Virus record (IMG/VR): IMGVR_UViG_3300028883_000054
Coordinates: 1 to 58,943 of that record
Reading direction: 5' to 3' (one strand)
Source: a virus
DNA: 58,943 bases
Positions 43,054 through 52,564 of the stretch are shown here, one piece after another; the first letter of the stretch is position 1, and every line of letters begins with the position of its first letter. The notes beneath the pieces are model-generated. The model saw only the letters and a list, made by a program, of their open reading frames with translations. It made no database searches and was not told the DNA's origin. A program made the position numbers and the translations under genes.

Positions 43054-44145
43054 TTATAATAACTGACTTAACACAATTGGTAGTTCTTCGCGCCCCTCCT
43101 GAGTATACGGATTGTTATTCCATCTTTCTTGAACCGGCCGCCCTTGATTTGTGTACCTTGAGGATCTAATACAACAGCAGTGAGGATGAGTAGAAGAAAC
43201 CGGTTCCGGACCTTCCCCTAATTTCCACATTTTTCCATCCAGCGCTAAGCAAATTTCACAAGCTGTAAGAGCCGCAGACCAGACCTCATATTTTGTCCCT
43301 GAAGCTTTTGACTGGACATTAAATCCTACATTTGCCGCTAACACTGGTTCTGACCTTGCAATTCGTCGCCAGTACCATAATTCCCCGCCGTAATTTTTGT
43401 GTAAAAATCTCGCCGCCGCCCATGGCGATTTCCCCTCTTTTGCTATCTCAATTAATTGTTTCTTAACTGCTTTCATATTTTTAATGGCGAGTTTTGTCGT
43501 AATCCTGTTTCCACCGTCTTTAATAGCCGCTTGAAGATAATAATTTTCAAGTTGTGCAGCGAGTTCCGTCTGATTAATTGCTCTTGGATCAAAACCTTCC
43601 GGCGCGTGCCTTATAATATCCTTAATTACCCGTCCAATCGTCATGCTATATGAGTTAAACATAAAATAATGGAGGATAGGGAGCTCAGCACTTATTTTAA
43701 TACTTTTCTCTTCAAGTTTCTCATTCCCAGTTATATCAGCGTTTAAGTCCTCAATAATCCTCTTCATTGCCTTAAACTGTGAATTATTTACCGTAAATGG
43801 AGATGATGGAGGATCTTCCTCTTCGTTTAATAATGAATTCGTAACTTCATCAAACGACGGTAGATTAAACGCCTTTAGGATATCTATTTCTGCGTTAATA
43901 ACTTTATCCGCAAGATTTTCATAGAAATCTTTTTGAATTTTCCTCATCTCTGGCCATCGATGTTGATGCGTGGCCAATTCGGCTTCGACAAGGGATTGAG
44001 TAGGAACTTTACAACATATATCATCTATCGGATCCGGGATCATTGATAAAGCATAGGGGACAATTTTACCCTTAAAATGTTTTGAAAATATCGGATCTTT
44101 TCTCAATACTGAGATTGGGATATATATGTTGTTCAATTTAAGCAT
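43054..44145 (-). CDS. MuF-like head morphogenesis protein
   Basis: 363 aa. Near the end ARSEPVLAANVGF, WSAALTACEICLALDGKMW and THPHCCCIRSS form the phage Mu gpF-type domain, with a CxxC and Cys/His cluster that probably binds zinc. Such minor head proteins are encoded near the portal. It overlaps the preceding small gene. Confidence 0.8.
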   Translation of the reverse strand: MLKLNNIYIPISVLRKDPIFSKHFKGKIVPYALSMIPDPIDDICCKVPTQSLVEAELATHQHRWPEMRKIQKDFYENLADKVINAEIDILKAFNLPSFDEVTNSLLNEEEDPPSSPFTVNNSQFKAMKRIIEDLNADITGNEKLEEKSIKISAELPILHYFMFNSYSMTIGRVIKDIIRHAPEGFDPRAINQTELAAQLENYYLQAAIKDGGNRITTKLAIKNMKAVKKQLIEIAKEGKSPWAAARFLHKNYGGELWYWRRIARSEPVLAANVGFNVQSKASGTKYEVWSAALTACEICLALDGKMWKLGEGPEPVSSTHPHCCCIRSSRYTNQGRPVQERWNNNPYTQEGREELPIVLSQLL

Positions 44146-44393
44146 AATTTATGAGCCGTATTAATTTTGCCGTTTTTAATTAAAACTGCTTGATCGAAAT
44201 CGCCTTGTATAACCTGAATAGCCTTTAGGATATTTTCAAATTGATATTCTTTTTTTGCATACAACCGCGCGGCTGTTAAAATAAGATCTTCGCGGTTCGT
44301 AATTTTTAGGACGATCCCGATTTTCTTATCTTTGAATATAGCCGGATAAGATTCTTTTAGAATTAAGAGATATTCAACTAAATTATTATTCAT
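44133..44393 (-). CDS. hypothetical 86-aa protein
   Basis: Short helical protein (NREDLILTAARLYAKKEYQF) that overlaps both neighbours. No motif; a head or export-module role is uncertain. Confidence 0.6.
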   Translation of the reverse strand: MNNNLVEYLLILKESYPAIFKDKKIGIVLKITNREDLILTAARLYAKKEYQFENILKAIQVIQGDFDQAVLIKNGKINTAHKLCLN

Positions 44394-45423
44394 GTAAAGA
44401 ATACTCGATATAAATGTCTAAACTTCCCGCACTTGCATCTGTATTTTGATCAAAATACTGTGCAATTATTTGCGTACTACCGGCCATCTTATTCGGGATG
44501 TTTCCGTCCATAGTCGTCGTCCATCCTGCGCCTGATATATCCAGATTATCCTTATAATAGTTGCCCGTTCCGGTAACTCCGATATCCAATAAATCGGTAC
44601 CGCTCCCATTAAATAGAGTTGTGACTTCTACCTTAATCGACCAAATAACTGCGCTCGCTGGTAATTGGAGAATATTAACCGCTCCGCTGGCATCGCTGTA
44701 AGTTATTGTCTTTTTCTCGATTAATTTAACTGAACTATTATTTACTTTTATATTTTGATCAAAAACATATGAACCAGCATCAATAAATTTCATTGTCCCA
44801 TCTTGTTGAAGATAAATCTCCATTGTCGTTTGAGCGCCGCTGTTAGATTCAGAATGTAAGACAAGATGCCGTAAACTATCAACAACGAGACCAGTTGAAT
44901 CATCAATTATGATATATACGCTTCCGCCTGTGTACGGCGTCGACGATCCCGCTCTAATCTCCCATGATCTCCCACCACCCTGAGCGGCGTCACCCGCTTT
45001 AATATTGTTCCTATTTTTTGAGCCATAGCTATAAAAACCGTCATAATTTCTTAAGGTATAGGGATAAGTTGAAAAGTATCCTGATGCAATAATATTCCCA
45101 CTTACATCGATCTCGGCTCCCGGTGTCTTATTAATGCCTATAAAAGCATCACTTATAATTATATAATCTTTAGCGCCTGCTTCGGTGAACACTATCCGCC
45201 CGTCACTTGCACCTAATCCGATATATTCCGCTGTTGTCATAATAATTTCATTATGGACATTAATTCCACTCGAATTATAAAGATGCGTGGGATAAAGCCG
45301 GTTCACTGTGAGCCCTATATAACCAGTCGAGTCCGGTTGTACGGATGCACCATGCCCCCACTGAGAGAAAACAGAAAGGGGGATTAATAATATAAAAAAT
45401 ATTACAAAAAATATTCGTTTCAT
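44386..45423 (-). CDS. secreted fibre-like protein
   Basis: The start at 45423 follows GGGAGG and gives 345 aa with a signal peptide (IFFVIFFILLIPLSVFS^Q). The mature part is beta-rich (KTPGAEIDVSGNIIASG). It ends in a domain typical of phage fibre tips (IWSIKVEVTTLFNGSGTDLLDIGV ... DIYIEYSLHE). It overlaps the previous gene by TAATG. Export of a fibre-like protein suggests display on the host surface or assembly outside the cytoplasm. Confidence 0.7.
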   Translation of the reverse strand: MKRIFFVIFFILLIPLSVFSQWGHGASVQPDSTGYIGLTVNRLYPTHLYNSSGINVHNEIIMTTAEYIGLGASDGRIVFTEAGAKDYIIISDAFIGINKTPGAEIDVSGNIIASGYFSTYPYTLRNYDGFYSYGSKNRNNIKAGDAAQGGGRSWEIRAGSSTPYTGGSVYIIIDDSTGLVVDSLRHLVLHSESNSGAQTTMEIYLQQDGTMKFIDAGSYVFDQNIKVNNSSVKLIEKKTITYSDASGAVNILQLPASAVIWSIKVEVTTLFNGSGTDLLDIGVTGTGNYYKDNLDISGAGWTTTMDGNIPNKMAGSTQIIAQYFDQNTDASAGSLDIYIEYSLHE

Positions 45424-45857
45424 TATTTCCACTCCTCCCAAAAGTTTTTCCTTACTGTTAAAATATTATCCGATCCAACAATTGAACCGATTTCAGCAAT
45501 TGCTCTAATTCGTGTCCATTCTTTTGGCGGGATTGCCGACGCTGTTAAGCAATAGTCGTACCACGTATAATCACTATTATGATAACACGTTTCCTCCAAT
45601 GTTATAGAATCAACCGGAGTCCACCGTGATTGATCGTCACTCATTTCAAATATAATTTTATGACAAAGCGTACTAACATCTGAAAAATTAAAACTATAAC
45701 TCATATGAGTTCGCGATCGATGGATTACGCTCGTAGTATCTGCGCCGACTCGGAAAGTGTCGATTAATACCGTTGCGGTATCAAAGACCGCTTTTTGAGC
45801 AAACACGTTTGAAGCGACCAAAATTAATATGATAAAAAACATTATGTATCTCTTCAT
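45423..45857 (-). CDS. small secreted protein
   Basis: 144 aa with a signal peptide (YIMFFIILILVASNVFA^Q) and a beta-rich mature part. Its three Cys could form disulfides outside the cytoplasm. It is just downstream of the portal gene, with GGAG before the start, and translationally coupled to the fibre-like gene. Function unknown. Confidence 0.7.
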   Translation of the reverse strand: MKRYIMFFIILILVASNVFAQKAVFDTATVLIDTFRVGADTTSVIHRSRTHMSYSFNFSDVSTLCHKIIFEMSDDQSRWTPVDSITLEETCYHNSDYTWYDYCLTASAIPPKEWTRIRAIAEIGSIVGSDNILTVRKNFWEEWK

Positions 45858-45859
45858 AA

Positions 45860-47260
45860 TTAATTCTCCTGTAAAATATTCTTAACCGTAAGACCGATCA
45901 GGCCCTTAATACCTTTATTTCTTATATTTTTAATAAAATTTTCATAACCATAATTTTTAATATTCTCTATATCGATAATTTCAAATCGAGTCAGTTCTTC
46001 AATGAGTGTTTCTTCAGGGATAATCGCACTGGAATAAAGATTTATCAAAACCTCTGCTTTTGCCTTTTGAGCCTGTGCATTCATGAGAGCCGCCCGGGCT
46101 GTTTCGACGAGATCCTGGAGCGATACTCCATCCCATTCGTACTGATAATCTGTGTCGGTGATATTTGTCATAGTTAATTGTTGATTGTGAATATATCGAA
46201 GATTTGATGTAATATCTTCGCGATAGTTCTTAATTCTCTGATTCAGGATATCGCTTTGATGCTGGGTAAGTCTGAAAGATGAAGCGCCTCCGTAATATCC
46301 AACAAGAAATCCCGGAAGCCCAGTTGCGGCTTCAAAACCACTCATAACCATCCGCCACGGAATTGTCATATCCATGAGTTGAGCTTCTCCGCCTACAACC
46401 TTTAGATCGACCTCGCACCCAGGAAGAGCCGGCATCATAATATCGGTAACTTCTCCGATACTCTTCCCTTTTTGCCACTCTTTGAGCGCTAACTCAATTG
46501 AAGCATAAAAATCTTTAATCGCTGCCGGCTGAACACCTGAGTCTTTATCAGTTTTCGATTTTGTGTAAAAACTAATATTTTGTAGTCGCTCCGCTTGGCT
46601 TTCAACCGCCTTTATGAGTCTGAAATTAATTTGTCCTACAATTGGGAGGGAGTCAAAAATTGACCGGCCGACCGGATCACCTTTCCGAAGATCATGAGCG
46701 CAATAAACAATCCACTCTTGATTTTCGAACGGCTCCGGAGTTATGGACATTGGAGTTGTTTGGGCGTATTGCAATTGTCCGGTTGATTTATCTCTTACAA
46801 ACCGCATATTTTTTGTATTACAAATAAGTAAACGATTTATATTCTGAAGAAATACGTCCGGGACGATCTCCGTGAATGTCATACCCGTTTCAAGATATGA
46901 GTCAATGACTTGCTTTATATAAGTGCTGATTCCCTTTTGCAGGTCATTAATTTTAATTTTTTCGTTGAAATCGTTTAAGGTATCAGTGATTTTCTGATTC
47001 TCTGAAGTTACGCGGGGAGATCCCACCAGATAAGTATATAGAAGTATCGACGCGTTAAGCATCGGAAAAGCTTCCCGGAGTGTTTCATAAAGTCCGTAAA
47101 TCCTTGTATTTCTTTGATATTGGAACTCTCCGAAAATATTAACGTCGGATCTTACCGATTGTCTCGGATTATCATTTCCTTTGTATATATACGTCTCGTT
47201 TGATACGCTTCTGCCTCGAAGCGCATTAATGCTATTTGAAATTCTTTGTCTTAGATTCAT
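45860..47260 (-). CDS. portal protein
   Basis: 466 aa, in the canonical place after terminase. The portal pattern includes ENQEWIVYCAHDLRKGDPVGRSIFDSL and the conserved TGLPGFLVGYYGGASSF turn, then a helical C-terminal part. It forms the dodecameric DNA channel at one capsid vertex. Confidence 0.85.
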   Translation of the reverse strand: MNLRQRISNSINALRGRSVSNETYIYKGNDNPRQSVRSDVNIFGEFQYQRNTRIYGLYETLREAFPMLNASILLYTYLVGSPRVTSENQKITDTLNDFNEKIKINDLQKGISTYIKQVIDSYLETGMTFTEIVPDVFLQNINRLLICNTKNMRFVRDKSTGQLQYAQTTPMSITPEPFENQEWIVYCAHDLRKGDPVGRSIFDSLPIVGQINFRLIKAVESQAERLQNISFYTKSKTDKDSGVQPAAIKDFYASIELALKEWQKGKSIGEVTDIMMPALPGCEVDLKVVGGEAQLMDMTIPWRMVMSGFEAATGLPGFLVGYYGGASSFRLTQHQSDILNQRIKNYREDITSNLRYIHNQQLTMTNITDTDYQYEWDGVSLQDLVETARAALMNAQAQKAKAEVLINLYSSAIIPEETLIEELTRFEIIDIENIKNYGYENFIKNIRNKGIKGLIGLTVKNILQEN

Positions 47261-47285
47261 GCCCGGTTCCGTATTAGTACCCGTA

Positions 47286-48761
47286 TTATCCTCTTTTTGA
47301 GGCTATCGCTCCCACTCCTGACCAGTCTTGAATATTATTAATTGTTTCTGCAATGCCGGTTATCGTATCCGGGCCATCGTCATATTTATTCTTGCCCTCT
47401 TTTTGATACGATGAAAGGTCCCGGTAAAACTCCGGCCATTTATCCGCCCAATTCGACGGGAAATATATATGCTCTTGTACGAAAGAACTATTTGAAAGAA
47501 TTCTACTCTTTTTGTTACCTGACTGATGAAACCATTTAACATTGACACTTTTTGTATGATGTCTTTCCCATATTAACCGCTCAACGTTTCGCGCGAACCC
47601 TCGCCCTCCATTATTGCTTTCTATATGTGCCTGGTTCACTTTTCCGTTAACAAGCATATCTGCGGTTTGAGCCTCCGTGATTTCCATCCCATCTTTCGAG
47701 TAAAGTACATCTAAAACATAAGCTTCTCCACGATAAATGCCAAAATTAATCGAACATAAATAATGCGATCCTTCATCTGCCGTATCTGTGTAATTTGCAA
47801 CCTGCTCAAACAAGATTTGACTTTGATTATCGCGGGGAACATCTGTATATGTTTTAAACGATTTATAAAGCCGCCCTTTAATATCGATCGGTTCTTGATT
47901 ATAATTTGCTTCTAAAATCTCCGGGACCATAACCTTTTGAAGACTGGCATATCGTTTTTTTCCAAGAAGCGAAGGACATAACATCTCGTCCTTTTCAGGA
48001 TCATATGCCTTCATTGTAATTTTGTACCAATCATCCGGATCTGAGTGTAATATGCGCCCGCATAAATCATTCTTTGACCATCGCGTCATGCAAATGATTT
48101 CAAGCGGTTCACCCGCCTTGGCCGCAACCCGAGATAAGAACGTCCCTGTATACCACCGATACACTTTTTCAAGATGATTCTCGTTGAATGCTTCTTCTGC
48201 CCCCTTAATCGGATCGTCGATAATGAGAATCGTTCCGCCTTTTGATGTTATCGATCCATGAATTCCGGCTCCGAGATAATTAAAATGCTGCCCTTCGAGA
48301 GCCCATTTTTTAAACGCCGCGTTCCCCTGCTTGATTTTAGTTTCTGAAAATATATCTCTGTAAACAATCTCATTTAAATTCTTTTGAGTCTCGATCCCGT
48401 CCCGAGTATATCTCGAAAAGTCTGAAGCTGTATCATCATTATAACTTCCCAAAATAATGCGCTCTTCGTTATCCCGACCGAGTACCCATTGACAAAAATG
48501 AATTAGAGTCCGAGTTTTCCCATGCTGCGGCGGCATATTAATCATGAGCTTTTTGAATGGCGTGCCGTCCGGTTTCTTCAGTTTGCCAAAGTACAAATTT
48601 TCTAAAGTATCACATAAATATATTAAATGATGATTTCCTCTTGTATAGAATCGAGGAGACAGAGTACGGCAGAACATCCAAAAATCATTCCTACTTTGGA
48701 TAATTCGCGCCTGAGCTTTAATATACTTTCGCTGTATAAGTCTAATTTCACTCTTCGTCAT
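47286..48761 (-). CDS. terminase large subunit
   Basis: 491 aa. Walker A-type MPPQHGKT is at residues 76-83, and Walker B ILIIDDPI near 175. The C-terminal RNase H-like nuclease has acidic motifs (YTDTADEG, HIESNNGGRG, DDGPDTITGI). It translocates and cuts DNA during packaging. It overlaps the small-subunit gene by 14 bases. Confidence 0.9.
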   Translation of the reverse strand: MTKSEIRLIQRKYIKAQARIIQSRNDFWMFCRTLSPRFYTRGNHHLIYLCDTLENLYFGKLKKPDGTPFKKLMINMPPQHGKTRTLIHFCQWVLGRDNEERIILGSYNDDTASDFSRYTRDGIETQKNLNEIVYRDIFSETKIKQGNAAFKKWALEGQHFNYLGAGIHGSITSKGGTILIIDDPIKGAEEAFNENHLEKVYRWYTGTFLSRVAAKAGEPLEIICMTRWSKNDLCGRILHSDPDDWYKITMKAYDPEKDEMLCPSLLGKKRYASLQKVMVPEILEANYNQEPIDIKGRLYKSFKTYTDVPRDNQSQILFEQVANYTDTADEGSHYLCSINFGIYRGEAYVLDVLYSKDGMEITEAQTADMLVNGKVNQAHIESNNGGRGFARNVERLIWERHHTKSVNVKWFHQSGNKKSRILSNSSFVQEHIYFPSNWADKWPEFYRDLSSYQKEGKNKYDDGPDTITGIAETINNIQDWSGVGAIASKRG

Positions 48762-49152
48762 CCTCTAAGACTTTTCTAATTTGATCTCTATCTAAATTAT
48801 TTAAATATCTTTCAATTGTTTTAAGTAGTTTACTATCTGGATCTGCTGTAATTTCAACTTTACTTTCATCATTATATCCACGTTTCTTCCCTTTAGTAGC
48901 CAAATGAAATTTAATCATCTGATCACTGCCTTCTTGTATCCGCTTCAACAACATTGATTCACTGAAATCAAGGCTCTTTTCATTTTCTTCGTCAAGCGCT
49001 TTTTTTGTACATTCCCATTTATTAACATATTTCCGTGCAGTTGCCCACGAACAATTTAAATTTTCAGCAACTTGGGAGGTAATCCCATATGAATCTTTTA
49101 TAGCTTTCAATACTTGTTCTTTAGAATAATTTATTTCTTTACCACTTCTCAT
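48748..49152 (-). CDS. terminase small subunit
   Basis: 134 aa. The N-terminal helix-turn-helix (SYGITSQVAENLNCSWATARKYV) and a helical oligomerisation part are typical. It overlaps TerL downstream and the glycosyltransferase upstream by 4 bases, tying the modification genes to packaging. Confidence 0.85.
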   Translation of the reverse strand: MRSGKEINYSKEQVLKAIKDSYGITSQVAENLNCSWATARKYVNKWECTKKALDEENEKSLDFSESMLLKRIQEGSDQMIKFHLATKGKKRGYNDESKVEITADPDSKLLKTIERYLNNLDRDQIRKVLEDDEE

Positions 49153-50000
49153 TTTTCTAATTCTATCTTGTTTTTTAATACCATCCCATAATTATTAATG
49201 CCTTTAGGAATTTTTATATCATCTTTAAGTATTAATTTATTATTTTTAAATGGTCTATAATTTACTTTATGATGCCAACGATTAAATTTCCATACAACTT
49301 CCGCGACATCAGGATGCTGTCGTTGTAAACTTTTAGCAAATTCTAATCTTTTATCATCTGTATTATATATCGTATCTGTATTCCCACCTTTCATAGTTAA
49401 TGTAGCATGTTTTTTACATACAAATACTTGCAATAAAAAAGTACAATATCTTGCTTTTAAAATTCTTAATGATAAATCAGTATCTTCATTATATCGTCCA
49501 CGCCAACGAAAATCAATGTTATTTAATAATAATATACATGAATATATCCTAGTATTTAATATAAATGGATTTATTTTAGATGATGTTGGTGTAAACATTT
49601 CATATTGTAATCCTGCCATTGCAATATTTTTATATCGATCTACAATATCTTCACATACTTTAAAACAAATACCATTATTAATCAATGTTTTTTTATTTTT
49701 ATGTAATCGCGCAAACCATCTAATATTATCATCTAATATCCAATGACGATCAAAACCTTTTTTTATTGAATCTTCCCAAACCCAATTTCTAACTGGAATT
49801 GAACCTTGCCCACGTTCGCTAAAATTTTCTGGTAATTTAATAATTTTTGAATCATCTATAACAGAAGCATAATTATCATATTCGCCTGGTTCAACAACAA
49901 TAGAATACGGTACATTCATTTTTTCTAATGCTTTACTTGTAAGCCGTGATTCCCATCGACCCTTAGAAATAATATATATCGGATATTTAGGATTCGTCAT
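49149..50000 (-). CDS. TET-associated-type DNA glycosyltransferase (TAGT/GREB1-like)
   Basis: 283 aa. The GT-A-like pattern of the TAGT family is clear: IYIISKGRWESRLTSKALE, VVEPGEYDNY, IPVRNWVWEDSI, then a DxD-like HWILDDN (residues 87-92) and YNEDTDLSLRILKA. Proteins of this family are thought to sugar-modify oxidised cytosines in phage DNA and often occur with TET oxygenases. No TET enzyme is visible here. It overlaps the radical-SAM gene by 14 bases. Confidence 0.8.
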   Translation of the reverse strand: MTNPKYPIYIISKGRWESRLTSKALEKMNVPYSIVVEPGEYDNYASVIDDSKIIKLPENFSERGQGSIPVRNWVWEDSIKKGFDRHWILDDNIRWFARLHKNKKTLINNGICFKVCEDIVDRYKNIAMAGLQYEMFTPTSSKINPFILNTRIYSCILLLNNIDFRWRGRYNEDTDLSLRILKARYCTFLLQVFVCKKHATLTMKGGNTDTIYNTDDKRLEFAKSLQRQHPDVAEVVWKFNRWHHKVNYRPFKNNKLILKDDIKIPKGINNYGMVLKNKIELEK

Positions 50001-50946
50001 AATTTAAATCGTACCATTTTCCATTTAAATAATATTTATTAACTTGATTATCTTTCCAATGTTTAAAATCACATCTTGAGAAGGTGACATTACATTTAGC
50101 GCAAGCATATTTTGTTGCTGCTCTATTTTTATTTCTTAATCTGGTCCTAATGGTTTGCATCTCTTTACCAAACCAAAAATTCAAAAAACCTTCTAAACCA
50201 TCATTTACGTTTCCAAATTTATCTTCTGTTATATGCATTCCATCTTGACAACATAATAAATATTTGCCTTTTGCAGATACAGTTACATATAAAAACGGTT
50301 GATTGCATCTTCTCGTTAATGGTTTTTCCAAAGGTTTCATATAAAATCTTTTCGCTTTTTCCCAATTAAGGTTTCCATACCAATTCCCTAATAATCCCGC
50401 TTTAAATCTTGATTGAGGCCAATTTTCTGGTTGATCTTGCAATACTATTATTTTTAATTCTGGACCTTTATACGTCCATGGTGACGGCGCATTTGCAGGT
50501 TTATTATAATATTGATAATAAGGATATCCTGATTCTTTCGCTAATTTTTCAAATGTTTCTTTTGGCCCGTATTGATCTGTATAAACAATATTCAAACCAT
50601 TATCTAATAAATCCTTATATTTTAATTTACCATTTTTAATCATAGTACCGTTAGTTGTTAATTGTATTTGACTTAACGGTGCTATATTTCGTGCAATACT
50701 TACAAATTCTAAAATATTTGGATGTAACGATGGTTCACCGACTACTCCTGTAAGATCTATTCTACATGTTGGCGATATTTTATTTATAAGTTTCCAAGTT
50801 TTAATCCAAATATCTTTTTCCATATAGATTTTATCACCTTTGATTAATTCCGCACAACAATGTCCGCATTTTAAATTACATCCATGGACAGGTTCTAATA
50901 TCCAAGCCCAAGGAGTCATATTACCCAAATATTTAATTTTCTTCAT
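49987..50946 (-). CDS. radical SAM enzyme
   Basis: 319 aa. The CxxxCxxC cluster (Cys23, Cys27, Cys30 in HGCNLKCGHC) would hold the SAM-binding 4Fe-4S. The barrel follows (TGVVGEPSLHPNI). C-terminal Cys residues (CNQPF, LCCQDG, CAKCNVTFSRC) form a SPASM-like auxiliary cluster region. It probably chemically alters a base substituent before or after sugar transfer. Coupled to neighbours on both sides. Confidence 0.8.
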   Translation of the reverse strand: MKKIKYLGNMTPWAWILEPVHGCNLKCGHCCAELIKGDKIYMEKDIWIKTWKLINKISPTCRIDLTGVVGEPSLHPNILEFVSIARNIAPLSQIQLTTNGTMIKNGKLKYKDLLDNGLNIVYTDQYGPKETFEKLAKESGYPYYQYYNKPANAPSPWTYKGPELKIIVLQDQPENWPQSRFKAGLLGNWYGNLNWEKAKRFYMKPLEKPLTRRCNQPFLYVTVSAKGKYLLCCQDGMHITEDKFGNVNDGLEGFLNFWFGKEMQTIRTRLRNKNRAATKYACAKCNVTFSRCDFKHWKDNQVNKYYLNGKWYDLNYDES

Positions 50947-51601
50947 TTTTACTTTCTATTATATATATTTTATCTCTATTATTTGAATCTAAATCACGTT
51001 TTGGGAACCAAATCGCTCTTGTTTTTTCAGTTATTTTTTGATCAATTAATTTAGCAAAACGGTTTACATCTTCATCATTATCAAAATGGACTTTAATCAT
51101 TCTACCAGTTATATCTTCATTTTCAAATTCTGGTAAATCTTGCCAAACTTCATTTATTATATTTTTATGATCTATATTATTTTGATTATAATTAATTAAT
51201 GGAAGATTAATCTTTAATTTAGGAATATTAATTTCAAACTTTTCTGTAAATTTAAAAAGTCCTTCATTTGCAATTCGATGCCAAAATGATGAATAATATA
51301 AAACATTTTCTGCTGCTTGTTTTTTATTATCGCATTCGATAAATTCAGCACTCAATAAATCCGGTACATTATCAAGCGACAATAATACTTTTTGTAATAA
51401 ATGACCATCCAGTATATATATTTTATCTTCATATTCCCATACTTTAAAACTGCGAATAATTCCTCTTTCTTTGATAATTTCTTTTAGATTATCGAAATCT
51501 TCATCTGTCACTGCTTTTAAATTATCAGGCTGAAACCATTTACATTTTCGCCAGTTTATTTTTTCGCTTTTAATGACTCGATCTTTTATTTTGTTTTCCA
51601 T
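50933..51601 (-). CDS. ParB/Srx-fold protein of the modification trio
   Basis: 222 aa. ERGIIRSFKVWEYEDKIYILDGH (about 50-72) fits the ParB N-terminal fold, but the usual GxxR arginine is absent (DGHLLQKVL). The ending RFAKLIDQKITEKTRAIWFP is typical of phage ParB-like proteins found with modification genes. It could direct the enzymes to DNA, or act as a nuclease. It is first of the three overlapping genes. Confidence 0.75.
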   Translation of the reverse strand: MENKIKDRVIKSEKINWRKCKWFQPDNLKAVTDEDFDNLKEIIKERGIIRSFKVWEYEDKIYILDGHLLQKVLLSLDNVPDLLSAEFIECDNKKQAAENVLYYSSFWHRIANEGLFKFTEKFEINIPKLKINLPLINYNQNNIDHKNIINEVWQDLPEFENEDITGRMIKVHFDNDEDVNRFAKLIDQKITEKTRAIWFPKRDLDSNNRDKIYIIESKNEEN

Positions 51602-51616
51602 GTTTATTTTTCCATA

Positions 51617-52147
51617 TTATTCAAATATAAGCTTAAAGATAATCGTCGATTTGTCTATTGGAAATTCATTTAGAAATAATCTATTCTCCGGATTTTCTAC
51701 CTCGATAACATCACACGCCTCCGACAAGGATTTATATCCGATCGCTTTCGTGATTTTTACAAATGTTGTCCCCGACTGAACCGGTTGAAACCCAATTTCA
51801 TAAATATTATTGTCGACTCTTTCAATAATTCCCTGTAGTGGACAGCCCAACATCATTTCGACGAAACCAACGCTATCGTTTACAGCACGATATTCAAACG
51901 GATTTGAATTATACTCCCCTAATTTTTCAGGATAAATCGTATATGATAGATATTGCAGGAACGCCGGATCATAGCTTACTTTTGTTTCAAAACCGTTGAT
52001 ATTATTACCTTTTACGTTCATAACGGCGACAAAAGTGCTATCAAGATTAAAATTAAATTCCGGCATTTGGGCGAATAGCTGAGGAGCCCAGCCGGTCAAA
52101 AATAAACATCCGAAAATTATGAGCAAAATATAAATCGTCTTTTTCAT
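51617..52147 (-). CDS. secreted cohesin-like protein
   Basis: The start at 52147 follows AAGGA and overlaps the previous stop (ATGA). About 26 residues form a signal peptide (YILLIIFGCLFLTGW...LFA^Q). The mature ~150 aa have the cohesin layout: V-x-M-N-V-KGNNINGFETKVSYDP (jelly-roll start), then DSVGFVEMMLG and YEIGFQPVQSGTTFVKIT. Cohesins bind dockerins; a dockerin-like protein is encoded two genes upstream. The family call rests on pattern and needs a profile search. Confidence 0.65.
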   Translation of the reverse strand: MKKTIYILLIIFGCLFLTGWAPQLFAQMPEFNFNLDSTFVAVMNVKGNNINGFETKVSYDPAFLQYLSYTIYPEKLGEYNSNPFEYRAVNDSVGFVEMMLGCPLQGIIERVDNNIYEIGFQPVQSGTTFVKITKAIGYKSLSEACDVIEVENPENRLFLNEFPIDKSTIIFKLIFE

Positions 52148-52467
52148 GAGAGCCAATCCTTTTTGTGTTTTCCAATAATTGTAGATATTCGTTTTCGTTG
52201 GTTGTCTATAGCTTGCGATAAAATATCATCATTTACGCCTGCCATAATTATCCGCAAATTGCCATAAACTTCAATTAACATCCTTAAATCTTCTTCACTT
52301 AAACGGTTCGGATAGACATTTAGATTTTCAATCGTTGTTTTAATATCGTTATAATCTGTTCTTAATAACAGATCTTTAATTATTTTTTTAACCTCTTTTT
52401 TTGCAAAATCTATAATAACGTCACTTAATTGCGCTACAAAATCATCTGATAATTTAATATCTTTCAT
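52144..52467 (-). CDS. hypothetical helical protein
   Basis: 107 aa, entirely helical and charged, between the tRNA and the cohesin-like gene. GGAGAG precedes the start. No motif; could be cytoplasmic partner of the export proteins but this is not shown. Confidence 0.65.
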   Translation of the reverse strand: MKDIKLSDDFVAQLSDVIIDFAKKEVKKIIKDLLLRTDYNDIKTTIENLNVYPNRLSEEDLRMLIEVYGNLRIIMAGVNDDILSQAIDNQRKRISTIIGKHKKDWLS

Positions 52468-52487
52468 TTGTCTCTCCTCGTAATTTG

Positions 52488-52559
52488 TAGCGGGAGAGGG
52501 ATTTGAACCCTCGACCTTCAGGTTATGAGCCTGCTGAGCTACCGCTGCTCCATCCCGCG
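52488..52559 (-). tRNA. tRNA-Met (CAT), initiator-like
   Basis: A full cloverleaf is present: 7-bp acceptor with C1 not paired to T72, D-stem GAGC/GCTC (A11-T24 as in initiators), and anticodon loop CTCATAA. The T-arm is GAGGG-TTCAAAT-CCCTC. CCA is not encoded. The unpaired first base is the hallmark of formyl-methionyl initiator tRNA. The anticodon stem has only two of the usual three G-C pairs, with a G-A mismatch at the top. Confidence 0.9.
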
Positions 52560-52564
52560 ATATA

